A stretch of 64,000 nt of DNA from assembly GCA_905147135.1 (NCBI GenBank), contig LR990043.1, forward strand, positions 11,071,057 to 11,135,056, given 5' to 3'. The stretch comes from Blastobasis lacticolella. Taxonomy: Eukaryota > Arthropoda > Insecta > Lepidoptera > Blastobasidae. Numbering within the stretch: position 1 is the stretch's first letter; every line of letters starts with the position of its first letter. This document shows positions 21,501-33,091 of this stretch, in pieces. A program made the translations under genes and the position numbers. The notes below the pieces were generated by a model. The model did no database searches. It saw only the letters and a list, made by a program, of their open reading frames with translations, and was not told the DNA's origin.

Positions 21501-24500
21501 AGAAAGAGATCTGCGTACAGTATTTTGCATGCAATTATCACAACGAATCAGAGCTAAGGATCTAGAAGAATTCTTTTCATCTGTAGGTAAAGTTAGAGAT
21601 GTAAGACTCATCACATGCAACAAAACTAGAAGATTCAAAGGCATAGCTTATATTGAATTTAAAGATGCTGAATCTGTGCCACTGGTAAGCTCAATTTATT
21701 ATATATATTTCATAGTACAATATTTTTGTCATATTCACTTGGCTATCTAGCCTCAAATGAAGCAAAATATGTACTGTAAATGCTAGATAACTGATATAAT
21801 ACCTCAATTTCGCAGCGCACCCGGGAATCAAACCCTGACCTCTGTAACAGACTGGTATGGTGACACACTGTACCAATCAGGGCTCTATTTAATAAACATT
21901 ACTATTTAAAATTGTAGATGGTGTACACACGTGGGAGTCATACAAGGCGACTAATGTTTTCGAGGCAAAAGATCATAGTCTCTATAGACTAGAAAATGGG
22001 CATCAGCATTTTCCATTGCTATATTCATAACACTATGATCCCATGGAGATTGTGGCAATAACCTCCCCTTTCGTGGGAGAGGCCCTAAGTTCTACAGTGA
22101 ACTGATATGGGCTGTGATGAGGATAATAAGATGGTTATATTATAAAATCCTGGTAAACATTTATAAAATTATTGGATTATACTATAACCTGATTATGTTG
22201 CTAATAGGGCGGCCTCTTGACTAACTCGAATAAGTGCTGGAGATGGGTGATAAATAATGTCACTACACCTTCTCACGGTTCTTATAAGCGTGTGTCCTAT
22301 ATGTTATTTTTTTTTTTTTTTTTTTTTTTTTCTCTTCCCTCGTAATCTCCATCTGCCATCAGCCCATTGGCTATAATCAGATTGTTTGTCGGTTAATATT
22401 ATTATTATTATTATTATTCCTGAACAGACAGGCAGTTGGAACAACTGATATGTCTGTATCTCATTATCCTCAACCCATTGACATTCTCAATTAGTTATTT
22501 TTGGTTTTCTTGTAATGTTCATCTAATCGATTCTTAAGGTGTTGGTACTCGGTGCTGATATAACTTGCTCAGGTAACTTGTTCCAAGGTGCCACGACTCT
22601 GTTGCTGAAAAAATGCTTGTGCGGGTTGTTGTTGGAGAAACTTTGTACCAATTTCAAGTGGTATATAAATACTAGTGGTGTGTAATATGTTATGATGTTA
22701 TTTTATTACATAGTTCCTTTGTGAAAAGTCACTGTGACTTTATTTAGCACCCATCTCTAGCACTTATTCATGTGAATTTAGTCAAGAGGCTGTCATATTA
22801 GCAAAATAATTAGGTATTACAATTGTAAATTTTTGTTCTAAATGTTACTATTTACATATTTCTAGGGAAAACTGCTCTATTAATAAAACAAAACAGAAGC
22901 AAACGCTGGTGCCCATTTTCTGGTCCTATAAAGCTCCCAGCTGGTTATCCTCTAAGACAGTCTCTATGATACCCCTCGGGGTTGATGTAATTGTACTCAG
23001 CCGTATACCTCATAATGGATTAGACAAAAAATTAAGTTAATTTTATATTTACAGGCTTTGGGCTTGACTGGACAAAAGTTGCTTGGAGTCCCAATCATAG
23101 TTCAACACACACAAGCAGAAAAAAATAGGGTTGGCAACACACTGCCCAATTTAGCACCAAAGACAAGCAATGGGCCTACAAGATTATATGTAGGATCCTT
23201 GCATTTCAATATCACTGAAGACATGCTGAGAGGAATATTTGAACCCTTTGGAAAAATAGACCATATTCAATTAATGACAGATCCAGAAACTGGGAAAAGC
23301 AAAGGATATGGATTCCTTACGGTAAATCTTGTTTATATGACAGTTTTCTGGTGTTTTAATGTGCCTGAATTATTATATTGTGATAATATGTATATCAAAT
23401 AGAAAGTATTCAAAAGTCCCATACTTTTGAGTATTTTGAAATTCATCACACTATAAGGATAGGATAAAATATTAAAACAAACTTAAAATACCAGAAAACT
23501 TATGAAGTAGTATTAAGCATATCTATTTCTGACCTCATTTAAACTAAATTCTCAACTTTTGTTTTATTCACTTGTATTTAAATTCTTGCTTATTGTTGTA
23601 GTCTCCTTTATTCTGTCCTTGTAAATAAATGTTTTATTTACAAGGACAGAATAAGTATTAGACAGCAACACACATTTTATTCAAATTTATAGCAGTTGTG
23701 AATTAAGTTAAAATGTCCCTTTAATACTTCAATTGAAATATTTATATTTTTAAACTGAAAAACTTTATTTTGGTCATAAATAATAATTTATAGATATGAT
23801 TTATATGTTGTTGTGCCCATAAATATATTTTTATTAATTTCAGTTCCATCATGCTGCTGACGCTAAAAAGGCCATGGAACAACTAAACGGCTTCGAATTA
23901 GCAGGAAGACCCATGAAAGTTGGCAATGTGACTGAACGAACTGACGGTGGTTCTAGCACTAGATTCGATGCAGATGAACTAGATAGAGCTGGAGTTGATT
24001 TAGGTGCAACTGGACGCCTCCAATTGATGTTTAAACTTGCAGAAGGCACTGGTTTACAAGTAAGTTATTGATGTGTTGACGGCAATTATTTCTATACAAA
24101 ATAAAAATTGCAATAGTAGGTTTATTTTCATGAAAAAAAAATTATAATTATGCCCCTTTCGAAACAAACAGGGCTTTTATACCACAAAGGTGGCTACCAA
24201 TACTTACCAGGGGTATCACCCTTGCGTTGCCGACCCCGTAAAAACCTTTTCACCCTTTTCATGAAGAACTCCATGTTGTATTCTCCAGGGAAAACCTCTC
24301 CAGGTAGTCCACAACCTTAGTGTGCGTTTTTTCACACATTTTGGTAGCTCAACTTCTTCATCGTCACAGCTTATAACAGTCCACTGCAGGACTTAGGCCT
24401 CTCCCACAAAAGGGGAGGTTATTGCCACAATCTCCACACTTGGCAGGCGGGTTGGAGATTGCAGTGTTGTAAATAAATATAACAATGGAAAACGCTGCTG

Positions 24501-25592
24501 CCCATTTTCCAGCCTACGAAGACTCTAGATCTTTTGGCACCAAAATATCGCCTTGTAGGACACCGACGAGAAGGAGTTGGTGCTATTCTTCTCTGCCTGA
24601 CACCACACGGCTAGCACAACTTCCTCATTCTTTATTTTGCAATTGTGCACATTGCTTTGGTCTATAAATCCATGCTGCAACATGGTCGTCGTCATTTCAT
24701 GGGTCGTAAATTAATTCTGCAGATCCCGCCAGCAGCTGCATCTGTATTGATGGGTAGTGGTTCCACTTTGCAAAACCCCCAGCCTCAGGTGGCACCTCCA
24801 ATAGCAACTCAGTGTTTCATGCTCAATAACATGTTTGATCCAGCAAAGTAAGTACCTACCATTTAATCTTATAACTATAATCATATAAATATTTAAAAAA
24901 ATATTTAAAATAGGATTAACAGACTTCTCGATCAAAACTAAACTGAACCGATTTCAAAACTCAACCAATAATGAAAATTTTTTTCACAAATATGGACTAC
25001 ATTATTCCCGAATATCATTGGTAAAAAAGCCTCGCGGGATATTTTAAATGTTTACATAGCCGCATCGTCGACACTTACCACCTCGTGAGGCAGCCACGCG
25101 GTATGGAGACGCGTTTGCCTCGCGAGCAGCCTCGTGAATTCCGCGATGTCGATACACGTCTTATGAGTGTCAGAGCTGTAATTATGGACAAGCTGTAAAC
25201 CACATCTACTTTCTAGTTTTACTAGTTTCCACAGTTCTCTCTTTTGAGTACCGTATTGTCGACTCTAGAACAAGCCATATTAAATTTATTTTTTCCATTT
25301 CAGCGAATCCAACCCAAGCTGGGATATTGAGATAAGGGATGATGTTATCAGCGAATGTAATAAACACGGCGGCGTGCTGCACGTTTATGTAGACAAAGCG
25401 TCCCCTCAAGGCAATGTGTACTGCAAATGTCCAACCATAGCGACGGCCGTAGCGTCGGTGAACTCGCTACACGGCCGATGGTTCGCTGGGCGCGTTATCA
25501 CCGCAGCGTACGTGCCCCTTGTCAACTATCATTCCTTGTTCCCTGATGCAATGACTGCTCTCACGCTGCTGCTGCCTACACGGCAACGATAA
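18565..25592 (+). CDS. Caper: RNA-binding protein 39 / Caper (7 coding exons)
   Basis: Nuclear splicing cofactor of the CAPER/RBM39 family, which acts with U2AF-type factors. Exons: 18565-18618, 20017-20096, 21150-21684, 23055-23321, 23844-24059, 24723-24847, 25304-25592; all have AG/GT borders and phases agree, giving 521 aa, close to the family size. The N-terminus is an Arg/Asp/Glu/Ser-rich RS-like region (about 20-140). RRM1 begins near residue 165 (RTVFCMQL, KGIAYIEF), RRM2 near 265 (LYVGSLHFNI, GYGFLT), and the C-terminal UHM-type RRM3 spans about 425-515 with GRWFAGRVITAAYVP. A 5' UTR exon probably ends at 18366 (GAG/GTACGC) and splices to 18564. Poly(A) signal near 25677. Introns hold SINE and LINE pieces and one candidate cassette exon. 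Confidence 0.95.
19701..19758 (+). other. Candidate 58-nt cassette (poison) exon in Caper intron 1
   Basis: Bounded by TTTTGCAG upstream and GGTAAGTG downstream, 58 nt long, so inclusion between coding exons 1 and 2 would shift the frame and should cause early termination. Autoregulation through a poison exon is known for vertebrate RBM39. Usage here is inference from splice signals alone. Confidence 0.35.
20838..21018 (+). mobile_element. SINE-A 3' body fragment
   Basis: Shares ATGCTAACCG, AAAACATCGTGAT, CAAATCCTGGAT and the end AACATTAACGCGAAGATG with the fuller copy at 31455-31805; the tRNA-like head is absent. Lies in Caper intron 2. Confidence 0.75.
21745..21890 (-). mobile_element. SINE-B copy, decayed
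   Basis: On the minus strand it has a tRNA-like B box (GGTTTGATTCCC), a CAGAGGTC segment and the downstream AGTTATCTAG motif seen in the copies at 33553-33800 and 47127-47372. In Caper intron 3. Confidence 0.55.
21985..22125 (+). mobile_element. LINE 3' end fragment
   Basis: GGGAGAGGCCCTAAGTTCT and GCAATAACCTCCCC occur here and in inverse form at 24375-24470, a common lepidopteran LINE 3' end. In Caper intron 3. Confidence 0.5.
22440..22690 (-). mobile_element. LINE reverse transcriptase C-terminal fragment
   Basis: The minus strand encodes FFSNRVVAPWNKLPE followed by KNRLDEHY, the usual C-terminus of a non-LTR reverse transcriptase protein. Preceded at 22306-22331 by poly(T) and at 22400-22418 by ATT repeats. 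In Caper intron 3. Confidence 0.75.
24180..24480 (-). mobile_element. LINE 3' end fragment
   Basis: Inverse of the 21985-22125 sequence (CTTAGGCCTCTCCCAC, GGGGAGGTTATTGCC), plus unassigned sequence. In Caper intron 5. Confidence 0.5.
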
Positions 25593-26573
25593 AGACGCAT
25601 CAACAAGCAATTTCGTTTATGTATAAGACACAAACTGTTTTAATATTTTAATGAATTATTTAGTGGTGTCATTTCTAAATAAAATAAATAGTAAATGTTT
25701 AAGGTGACTACTTCTTCATTTCATTTACTGCCACAGGACATACGACATTTAGGCTCAATCCACACCAGGATTGGCAGCAGCCGGCAAATATATCATATAC
25801 CACTAGTATATGAAGAAGCACATTGTAATGCTTTAGAAGATCCAGCTAGGACCACCCGTAGGCCAGAAAAGGTCAGCAGCATTTTCTGCTGTGCGTTTTA
25901 ACACTGCGAATACCTATGGCAAAACTCTCCCATTCACATTCCATTTTGGGTAACATTTGGCCAACTGTGTTTTTTTACTAATGCGGACCTGCTGCTGCTG
26001 AACACGAATTTCGATGTAAACACTTCCTACTTTGAACCGGAAGCTCAGAATTCAAGATGGCGGAAGCAAGTACAGAAAAAAATTTTTTACGCAATGTTGT
26101 GGGAGGTATTAAAATGAAAGCACTATCTGAGACGATTTTAAAAATATACCCCATCATTACATTTCACCCATTTGTTTAAATAATTAAAATAATTTACGAT
26201 GAGTATCATACATTTTACTTTTGGAATTTGTTCCCGAGGAAACCATATTTAACTATTATGTGCTATAAACTACATTATTGCATAATTTTATTAAAATCAA
26301 CACACTCGTAATCCGTAAATGTGAAGGATATTTGAAAATGATTTGCTGATTAAAACAAATGCCTAAATTGTAATAATGTGGTATGTTTTTATAATCGTCA
26401 GTTTAATTTGATACCCCACACAATAGGTTACTGTGATTAAAATACCAATTACTTTTTCTGAGTTACGTACAGAAGCTCTAAACTAATCTCTAACTAGCTC
26501 AGAGCGAAAACATCGTGAGCAAACCTGCACTTTAAAGCAACTGAGTGTAACTGTCATCCAATGTCTCCAGTCT
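25593..26573. other. Caper 3' flank, no gene seen
   Basis: Contains Caper's poly(A) region (AATAAA-rich, 25674-25690), then AT-rich sequence without a convincing gene. A decayed SINE-A scrap (AAAACATCGTGAGC) lies near 26508-26560. Confidence 0.5.
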
Positions 26574-27214
26574 GATCTTAAAATTATCTACAAAAATGGT
26601 TCCTATGATTTTTTCTAGGAATCACCATCCCTGAAATATCGCGATTTTAAGAGTGACATTTTATATGATACGCACACATATTTTTTATGTGTAAACTATA
26701 CTATTCTGAAAATATATACTCAAATCATAGTCAGTCCCTTACTGGATCCCCTCTACTCGCATGGCCATGAATAACATCTGGCTATTCCATTGTCCGTGCG
26801 GTGTCGTTCATATACCTGCTTGTTTTAGTGTTAAACGTTCTGTTCAAGTGAATATACGTTTTTATTACAAGCGTTTTCCATTTAGGTTATTTGGTCTGTT
26901 CTGTATCTCGAGAAAATGTCACAATTTTGCTTAATTTGCAATAAACTTTTGAGTGAAGATGAAACCGTTGTAGTTAGTCGTGTCGCGAGAGGTGATGAGT
27001 TTGCTGATTATTTAAAAGACCTAAAGTCCGTTACATGGAGTAGGCCTACCGGGGAAACCACGTTAAAAAAACGCGCCGAGTACACTACCTCACAGGTGGC
27101 GTGGAAATGTGTGCATATCACATAGAACGTGACTCTTAAAATCGCGATATTTCAGAGATGGTGATTCCAAGAAAAAAATCAATGGGAACCATTTTTGTAA
27201 ATAATTTTAAGATC
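26574..27214. mobile_element. Element with about 82-bp terminal inverted repeats
   Basis: Arms 26574-26655 and 27133-27214 are about 90 percent inverse complements (both contain GAAATATCGCGATTTTAAGAG in opposite sense, split by few changes). No clear target duplication. The interior looks like a promoter/5' UTR followed by a short CxxC protein start (26916-27125). Probably a deletion derivative of a DNA transposon; class not determined. Confidence 0.7.
26916..27125 (+). CDS. Short CxxC protein, probable transposon gene fragment
   Basis: 69 codons from ATG, starting MSQFCLICNKLL. The CxxC pair and following region (residues 1-45) resemble the N-terminal zinc-binding part of uncharacterised insect proteins encoded by mobile elements, where more Cys/His residues follow. 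Here the frame runs into the right inverted repeat and stops, so it is a fragment or deletion product. No function is claimed. Confidence 0.4.
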   Translation: MSQFCLICNKLLSEDETVVVSRVARGDEFADYLKDLKSVTWSRPTGETTLKKRAEYTTSQVAWKCVHIT

Positions 27215-28068
27215 TAAAAATTTGGTCTGTAGTACTTTTTGAAAAAACTTAAAATTTTTGAGAAAAATCCAAAAATCCTGAAATTTTGACCTTTGACCCC
27301 AAATAACTTTTGACGCACACATAGGATCGATGGGGATTTTTGACACTTTGTTTCTAATGGTGAACCCAAGGTCTCCACCAAAATTTGGCTCTCCCCTAAT
27401 TTTTGTTATTTAATGACTATTTCTTTGTCTACTTTGACCGGACTATTGTAAACATGTTCATCATGTAAACCAGCGCGAACGTTTAGTACTTAATTTGGAT
27501 AGGTACGCATCTACTTTGTAGCACATTATTAAATAACCCTAAATATAATAGTTACAATTACAACCAATAGCAAAGAGAAACTAGCGGTTCGCGTCACCCG
27601 AAATTAATAGTTAAAATGTTTAATCAGTCTTTTCTTTATTAAATCTTACACTGTAGGTAGAGTACTTGTATTGTAATATTGAGTTGGGAATATTTTGATA
27701 ATTTACCTAGATTGCCGAATATGGACTTCTATAGAATTTTCAGACAGCCTACTTACTATGGCGCAATTAACTACACAAAATAACTTACTTTGCTGTAAAT
27801 ATTTTCTCGCTAAGGCAGAAGGTAGATGCCCCGTAGCTTTGTCCTGTATGACGGAGCAGATCGAAAGAATATTTTTATCGACCTCGACGTTTCGCGGAAG
27901 ATGGCACAGGTCAAATTATTTAAGAAATATTATGTAATATATAAACGACAATTGGATAACGCAGATTTAAAAATATTTTTTTCTTATGATGGATTAGAAT
28001 TAAACAGTTTAGGTAGATAAGTATTTTATAAAATGTAACAATTAAATATATCTAGATAATACAATCAT
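27215..28068. other. Gene-free interval
   Basis: AT-rich; two overlapping short frames (27695-27937 and 27826-28020) have no recognisable domain and no splice support. I see no repeat family here. Confidence 0.5.
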
Positions 28069-29159
28069 TTAGGGTACAGCTCTGATCCAATCTATCTCTA
28101 AAGTAGCTGGGCCTCGTTGTTTCACAGGCTGGTACACTCCTCCATACATTTGAAGACCAAGACTGGTAACTTGAGACAAGTCCAGTGTCTCGTTATTGTT
28201 AACTCGCTTGCCTCTGTAATAAGCTTTAAATTCCATGAACGGTAAATTTCGTACGGCAAAATCCTCTTGAGGAGCCTGTAATTTGAACAGAAATGTTAAT
28301 TACTTATTTATAACTTGAAGTGACGCACAAGGCGCGATTGCAGCCCGAGCCGAAGCGAGGGCGTTAGATACGCGGCCGAGTGATGTTGATATAGTTAATA
28401 TCATATTTGTCTTCGGATTGTGTTCGAGTGTATTGAAAAACGTCGATGACACTCGTGTAACTTGGTAATTAATTACGTACTCGATAGCAGCCATTATACT
28501 ACGCCCTCGCCAGCGTTTCGGGCTGCAATCGAGCCTCGTGCGTAATTACCTACCAACGTAGCACACTCGAATCATAATGTAAGTAAGTACCTATATTTAA
28601 TTTAAAACTAATTACCAATTAAACAATAAAAATACGCACCTGAAAATACTGTTCAAATGAATAGTTGGGTTCGTCATTTAGGCCTTTGTGTCTTAAAATA
28701 ACTTTAAACCCATTGTACTGGCCTTGTCCTCGACAACGTATTTGTAATTTAGAGTTGCCCGTCAAATTATACGTTTGCACTACTCTTATCCCAGCAAATC
28801 CAGCACCATTTAATTGCGGGTTTAGTAGAGCGAAAAATATAGCTCTTCTAAATCCTAGGTTTTTATGTATCGCAAATACTGCTTTGGACATGCCGACGTC
28901 ACGGACGGTGTCGGACTGCTCCTCCCACGCTGCGACGTCGTCAGTCTTCGTGAAGTCAAACAAATACCGTTCATCGGATATTAAACTGGTACTGTAAAAG
29001 TATTAATTAACTTAGGTATGTTCGATTTAGTTCAGAATATCTATGTTACAAAGTAGTTAAATACTCCTAATAATACACTCACCTGCTTTCACAAGACACG
29101 GTTAATGGTCTACTACACATTATTAGGAATAACGTAATGATCACTAAACGAGAACACAT
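28069..29159 (-). CDS. Small CIA30-domain protein with N-terminal hydrophobic leader
   Basis: Three exons on the minus strand: 29083-29159, 28640-28991, 28069-28275, phases consistent, 211 aa. Residues 1-24 form a hydrophobic leader (VIITLFLIM) typical of a signal peptide and unlike a mitochondrial presequence. The rest is one galactose-binding-like CIA30 domain: LFDFTKTDD near 33, GFAGIRVV near 75, GLQMYGGVY near 190 and a closing LEIDWI. The founding family member, NDUFAF1/CIA30, assembles respiratory complex I in mitochondria. This shorter protein with a secretory leader is more likely an extracellular or ER paralogue of unknown job. Intron 2 carries a 222-bp MITE. The start is chosen because it gives the leader and fits exon 1's donor. 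Confidence 0.85.
28322..28543. mobile_element. 222-bp MITE in intron 2 of the CIA30-type gene
   Basis: Inverse arms of about 43 bp at 28322-28364 and 28501-28543 (shared core GCGATTGCAGCCCGA on one side, its complement on the other, and GAGGGCGT inside). No clear target duplication; no coding capacity. Confidence 0.75.
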
Positions 29160-32100
29160 TTTATCACTCCTATTTGAAAATCTTTTCCGCATATTAACTG
29201 TCCTTAATTAGATCGCAACTACACGCAAGCGCTCTACTTGCTACACTACAAGAATTTATTATAAGTAAATGAACTTTACATTTGACATCATTATCTTGAA
29301 ATGTTATTGACGTCTTTATGCTATAATATTGTTCGTTGTTTAACTACAACAAATTAATGTTGGGTTATCTATCATTGTCACTGCAAAGTTGCATATGTGT
29401 AGAAGGCACTTACACATTATTATCCTTCTGGTGAACTAAACTTAATTGCATGGATAACTAAGTAGGTACCTACTAAAATATGTTGACGTAGTTAACGAAT
29501 TATTGTTACTACAGAGGTAGGAATATACCTACTCGTATGTTGGTTTCTACTGGTAGCTAAAGTTAAAACACATTGCGATTGAAAGTCGATAGAGTTGAAA
29601 GTGAGCAAGGGAGCATCTTTCGGAGCAAGGGGCAACGATATTTGTCTTTGTGGTACTTCGTTTCTGTCCATTTTAGCTCAAAGGTAAACGCAATGATTTT
29701 ACAGGCTCAACAGTCTTTCAATTTCAAATGCAGAATAATTTATGTCTGTCACTAAAGTTGTGTTAAACTTCATCGAAAGTATTCGTTTATTCCCGGTTGT
29801 ACCCACTGGGTACCTATGTATTATAATATTACGTATCTACCTAAGTAATATTATAATACATAGATAGACGCGGAAAGCTACTTAAAGCGAAGAGTAAATG
29901 TAATAAAGTAGGGACTTACATCGAAAATTTTCTGGAAATAGAACTATCCATCGCTCCCAGTTTTTAACTTAGTTTGCTGGCACTTTTCTACAGTAGGCAC
30001 CCATTATATTGAAATTATGAAATTGCAGAAACTGCTGTAAAACTGTGAAGAGGATGAACAAATTCTGCACACACACGACATCAAATAAAAATATGAAAAC
30101 CTATCGCCAAGTCTTACCTGGTTTCTTTGCTTGCAATTAAAGTAGGTAAGTAGTTAGGTTAGTACCTATTTCATTTATAAGAGCTAGCTTATTACCTTTA
30201 CGTTGCGAACGACGACAAAGTAATGTGTGTAACTATGTAGTGTGATAGGTAAGTAAGTATAATACCTATGTATAGGTAACGCCACTAGATAGCGCGAGGT
30301 TATTGAATTCATCGATAAATTCATTCCAAAACCTAAAGTGTTCGTATGTTTTGCACACAGAATAGGTAAGGGAACTATTAGGTAAGTACCTACTGCTGGG
30401 TTTTCTATATAATATCCTCTATATATCATGTCATCATCTCAGTCTTACAGGACGCCCACTGATGGATAATAGACATAGGTCGCCCCTGAAGCCACACTGG
30501 CTCTGTTACGATCGTAAAATTTTTGATAGACAATACAAAATTACCGATGAATTGAGAACCTCCCCTTTTTTAAACTTGGTTAAAAATGTAACGCGAAATG
30601 GCCCCTTGGACAACGCCATCTAGTATCAAATATGTAAACGTTAATGTTACTTAACAATCAGACAGATGTCGCTAGGCGCTATAGACTATTCATTCTTTAT
30701 AATAATTTGACACATTGCTAATTAAAACTCATGTTAGCACCGTGCAAGTTATTTCTCCTGATCCCGTCTAATCCACGCCGAACACCGTCAATGGGGCCGT
30801 CTTACGTTTTGATTCTAGTAGTACTTACCTAGTAACTAAATAGAGAAATCTACTTTGTTTTGTGTGTATTTATTGTAATATCTTATACCTACAGATAGAG
30901 GTACAGCCAGCAACAAAAGTAGCTAAGCGAAAATACATATATCAGAATTATCTGAATCATTAGGATAATTTTAACGATTTTAATAGGTACTAAATAAATG
31001 ACCTATAAAGTGAAAGCGCTATTCACTACACTGCAATGTTTACCTACATTTACAAATTTGCATTGATGCATAAATAATAATAAAATATGCACTTACCAGA
31101 GAGTATGTCATTATTCGATTAATAACTTATCCACTAATATACTATAATCTTAAATATTTGCTAATCATAACATTTTATGCGGTTTTTATCTAATCACATG
31201 TAAATATGAACAGCATCATCCATTGACAGTGACAGTGACAGTGACAGACGCCCAGTGGCGCTAGCGTCATGGAGTTTCTTTTTCTTTTTTCTATGGCCTA
31301 TGGCGGTGGTGCCGCGGCGCTTGAGCGTTTCATTTTTTATTTATGTAAAATGATTTGAATGTTTATGTACTTTCTGACATTTATGAGCGTTTGTAAAAAA
31401 CCTAAACTGAATAAAGGTATTTTAATTTGATTTGAATTATATCCATATAAATTCCTTGCATCAGGGGTGTCGGTGATCGAGTGGTTAAGGTATCCGACTC
31501 GTAAGCGAGAGTACCCGGTTCGAATCCTACTGCGGCCATGTACCAATGACTCTTTTTTGAGTTATGTACATTAGTCGAATGCTAACCGATGCTCTTACGG
31601 TGAAGGAGAACATCGCGATTAAACTTGCATATTCAGGCGACTGAATGTGTAACCATGATCCAATTTGGTCAGGTTCCCCTGGTAACTGGGTCACTCCACT
31701 GTAAATATCTGATCTGCCAAATCCTGGATCATGGTTAAGGCGGACCCCGGGCCCTCATGCGCGAGAGCACAACCGGGACATTAACGCGAAGATGACTCTT
31801 ATTTATTAATGACAATGTCCGTTTCAGTTAACGACAAATGGAATTCTAATTAGAACTGTATCATATTTATAGTTAGTAAGTAAGTACTTAATTGCAACAA
31901 CATAGCCTATGGGCCAGTATATCCTTTTCGGATATACAATAATCGGATATATAAAACTTAATTTTCCCTGTTTGATCAGATCATTCTGAACAGTCTGGTT
32001 GGTTAGCTACTTCTGATGCTGACTGTACCAGTCAGTTTTTGAAGTTATAAAAGTGACTGTACCTTTTGTAGATACCTACATCTAATGTATATACATAGCT

Positions 32101-33091
32101 AAACACTTGTCATTCATTACGTCGCAGCCAAGGCCAAGTATACGATGTTTATGCAAGCATTTATCACTTTATGACTTTCAAGTCAACGTCAAGGTAATAT
32201 TGTGCACTATCGATAGCTTCTAAGTAGAAAATCTAAAAGTTAGACATCACTAATGCGTGGGTATAATAATTAATTCGTTAGTATTGGTAGTAAGTATATC
32301 GATTCCAAGAACCTACTTACAGCACCTACCTACCTTCGACTATTTAATTTACTTATTAATACAAATATTACTTGTCGATGAACATTTCATTTGGTTAATA
32401 GAAACAGTCACACACACAAATAGGTACCTATGCGTACCTTATACACAATGCTTGACATTCGTCGAAAAGTGAGTCGACCAATTCAAGGTGAATTGAAGTA
32501 ATAAATAAATACTAAATAGGATTTCCCTAAATATACTTAGCCTGGTCCGACTATCGGAAGGCGGCCGGTCTATAGATTTGTTTGAAATGAATAGACGTCT
32601 GACACGATTGTCGGATGTCCGAGCGATCAAAGAAAAGATTATCTACGTCTACAAAATGCCACTGCTGTCTAAGTTACTCATGCGGTCTTTTAAACACTAG
32701 GTACTCCCACCGCGATGACCAACTGTATTCGATTGATATAAGAGGAAGCATTTAGGAGATAGAGTAAAAGTTGAAATAACACAAATCACATATCTAGCCC
32801 CTGTATGTTGAGTAAACCGGTGCTTCTCTGTTTGTAATGGTTGACTGCTTTCTGTAAGCCTTCCCAACAAGGGCTTTTTAGCTCCAAAAGCAGTGAGCCA
32901 CTTCACTAAAGAGATAGCTAAATAATATTATAAAAGCTAAGTTTCTAATCTAATCCATTGCTAACATTTTAAAGTATTTTGCAGCCCGCAGCTATGCAGG
33001 CAGGGAAAAGGGCTCAGACAATTGGGAATAATTAAATAAGCTTATTCTACCTACATGACTTTGTTTTTGGGCAAAATAAAACAGGTTCTAC
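29160..33091. other. Intergenic stretch between the CIA30-type gene and FAM210
   Basis: AT-rich DNA with many GTAGGTA/TACCTAC words. It holds a LINE 3' scrap (near 30440-30530), an ACAGTG microsatellite (31227-31246) and one full SINE-A (31455-31805). Short frames here lack recognisable domains. Confidence 0.5.
31455..31805 (+). mobile_element. SINE-A, full-length copy
   Basis: The tRNA-related head has an A-box-like GATCGAGTGGTTAAGG and a B box GGTTCGAATCC, followed by a body with CAGGCGACTGAATGTG, CCAAATCCTGGATCATGG and the end ACATTAACGCGAAGATGA. Further copies or pieces at 20838, 45885 and 53085 share the body. The head is not a functional tRNA: no proper acceptor stem follows. Confidence 0.85.

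Noticed and set aside
27695..28020. Short gene near 27.7-28.0 kb
   Set aside because: Two overlapping frames, no domain, no splice sites or known relatives that I recognise.
31460..31545. tRNA gene
   Set aside because: A and B boxes are present but there is no closing acceptor stem and the sequence continues into a repeated SINE body found at other sites.
32697..32906. Minus-strand 69-codon frame
   Set aside because: No recognisable domain or supporting signals; treated as chance.
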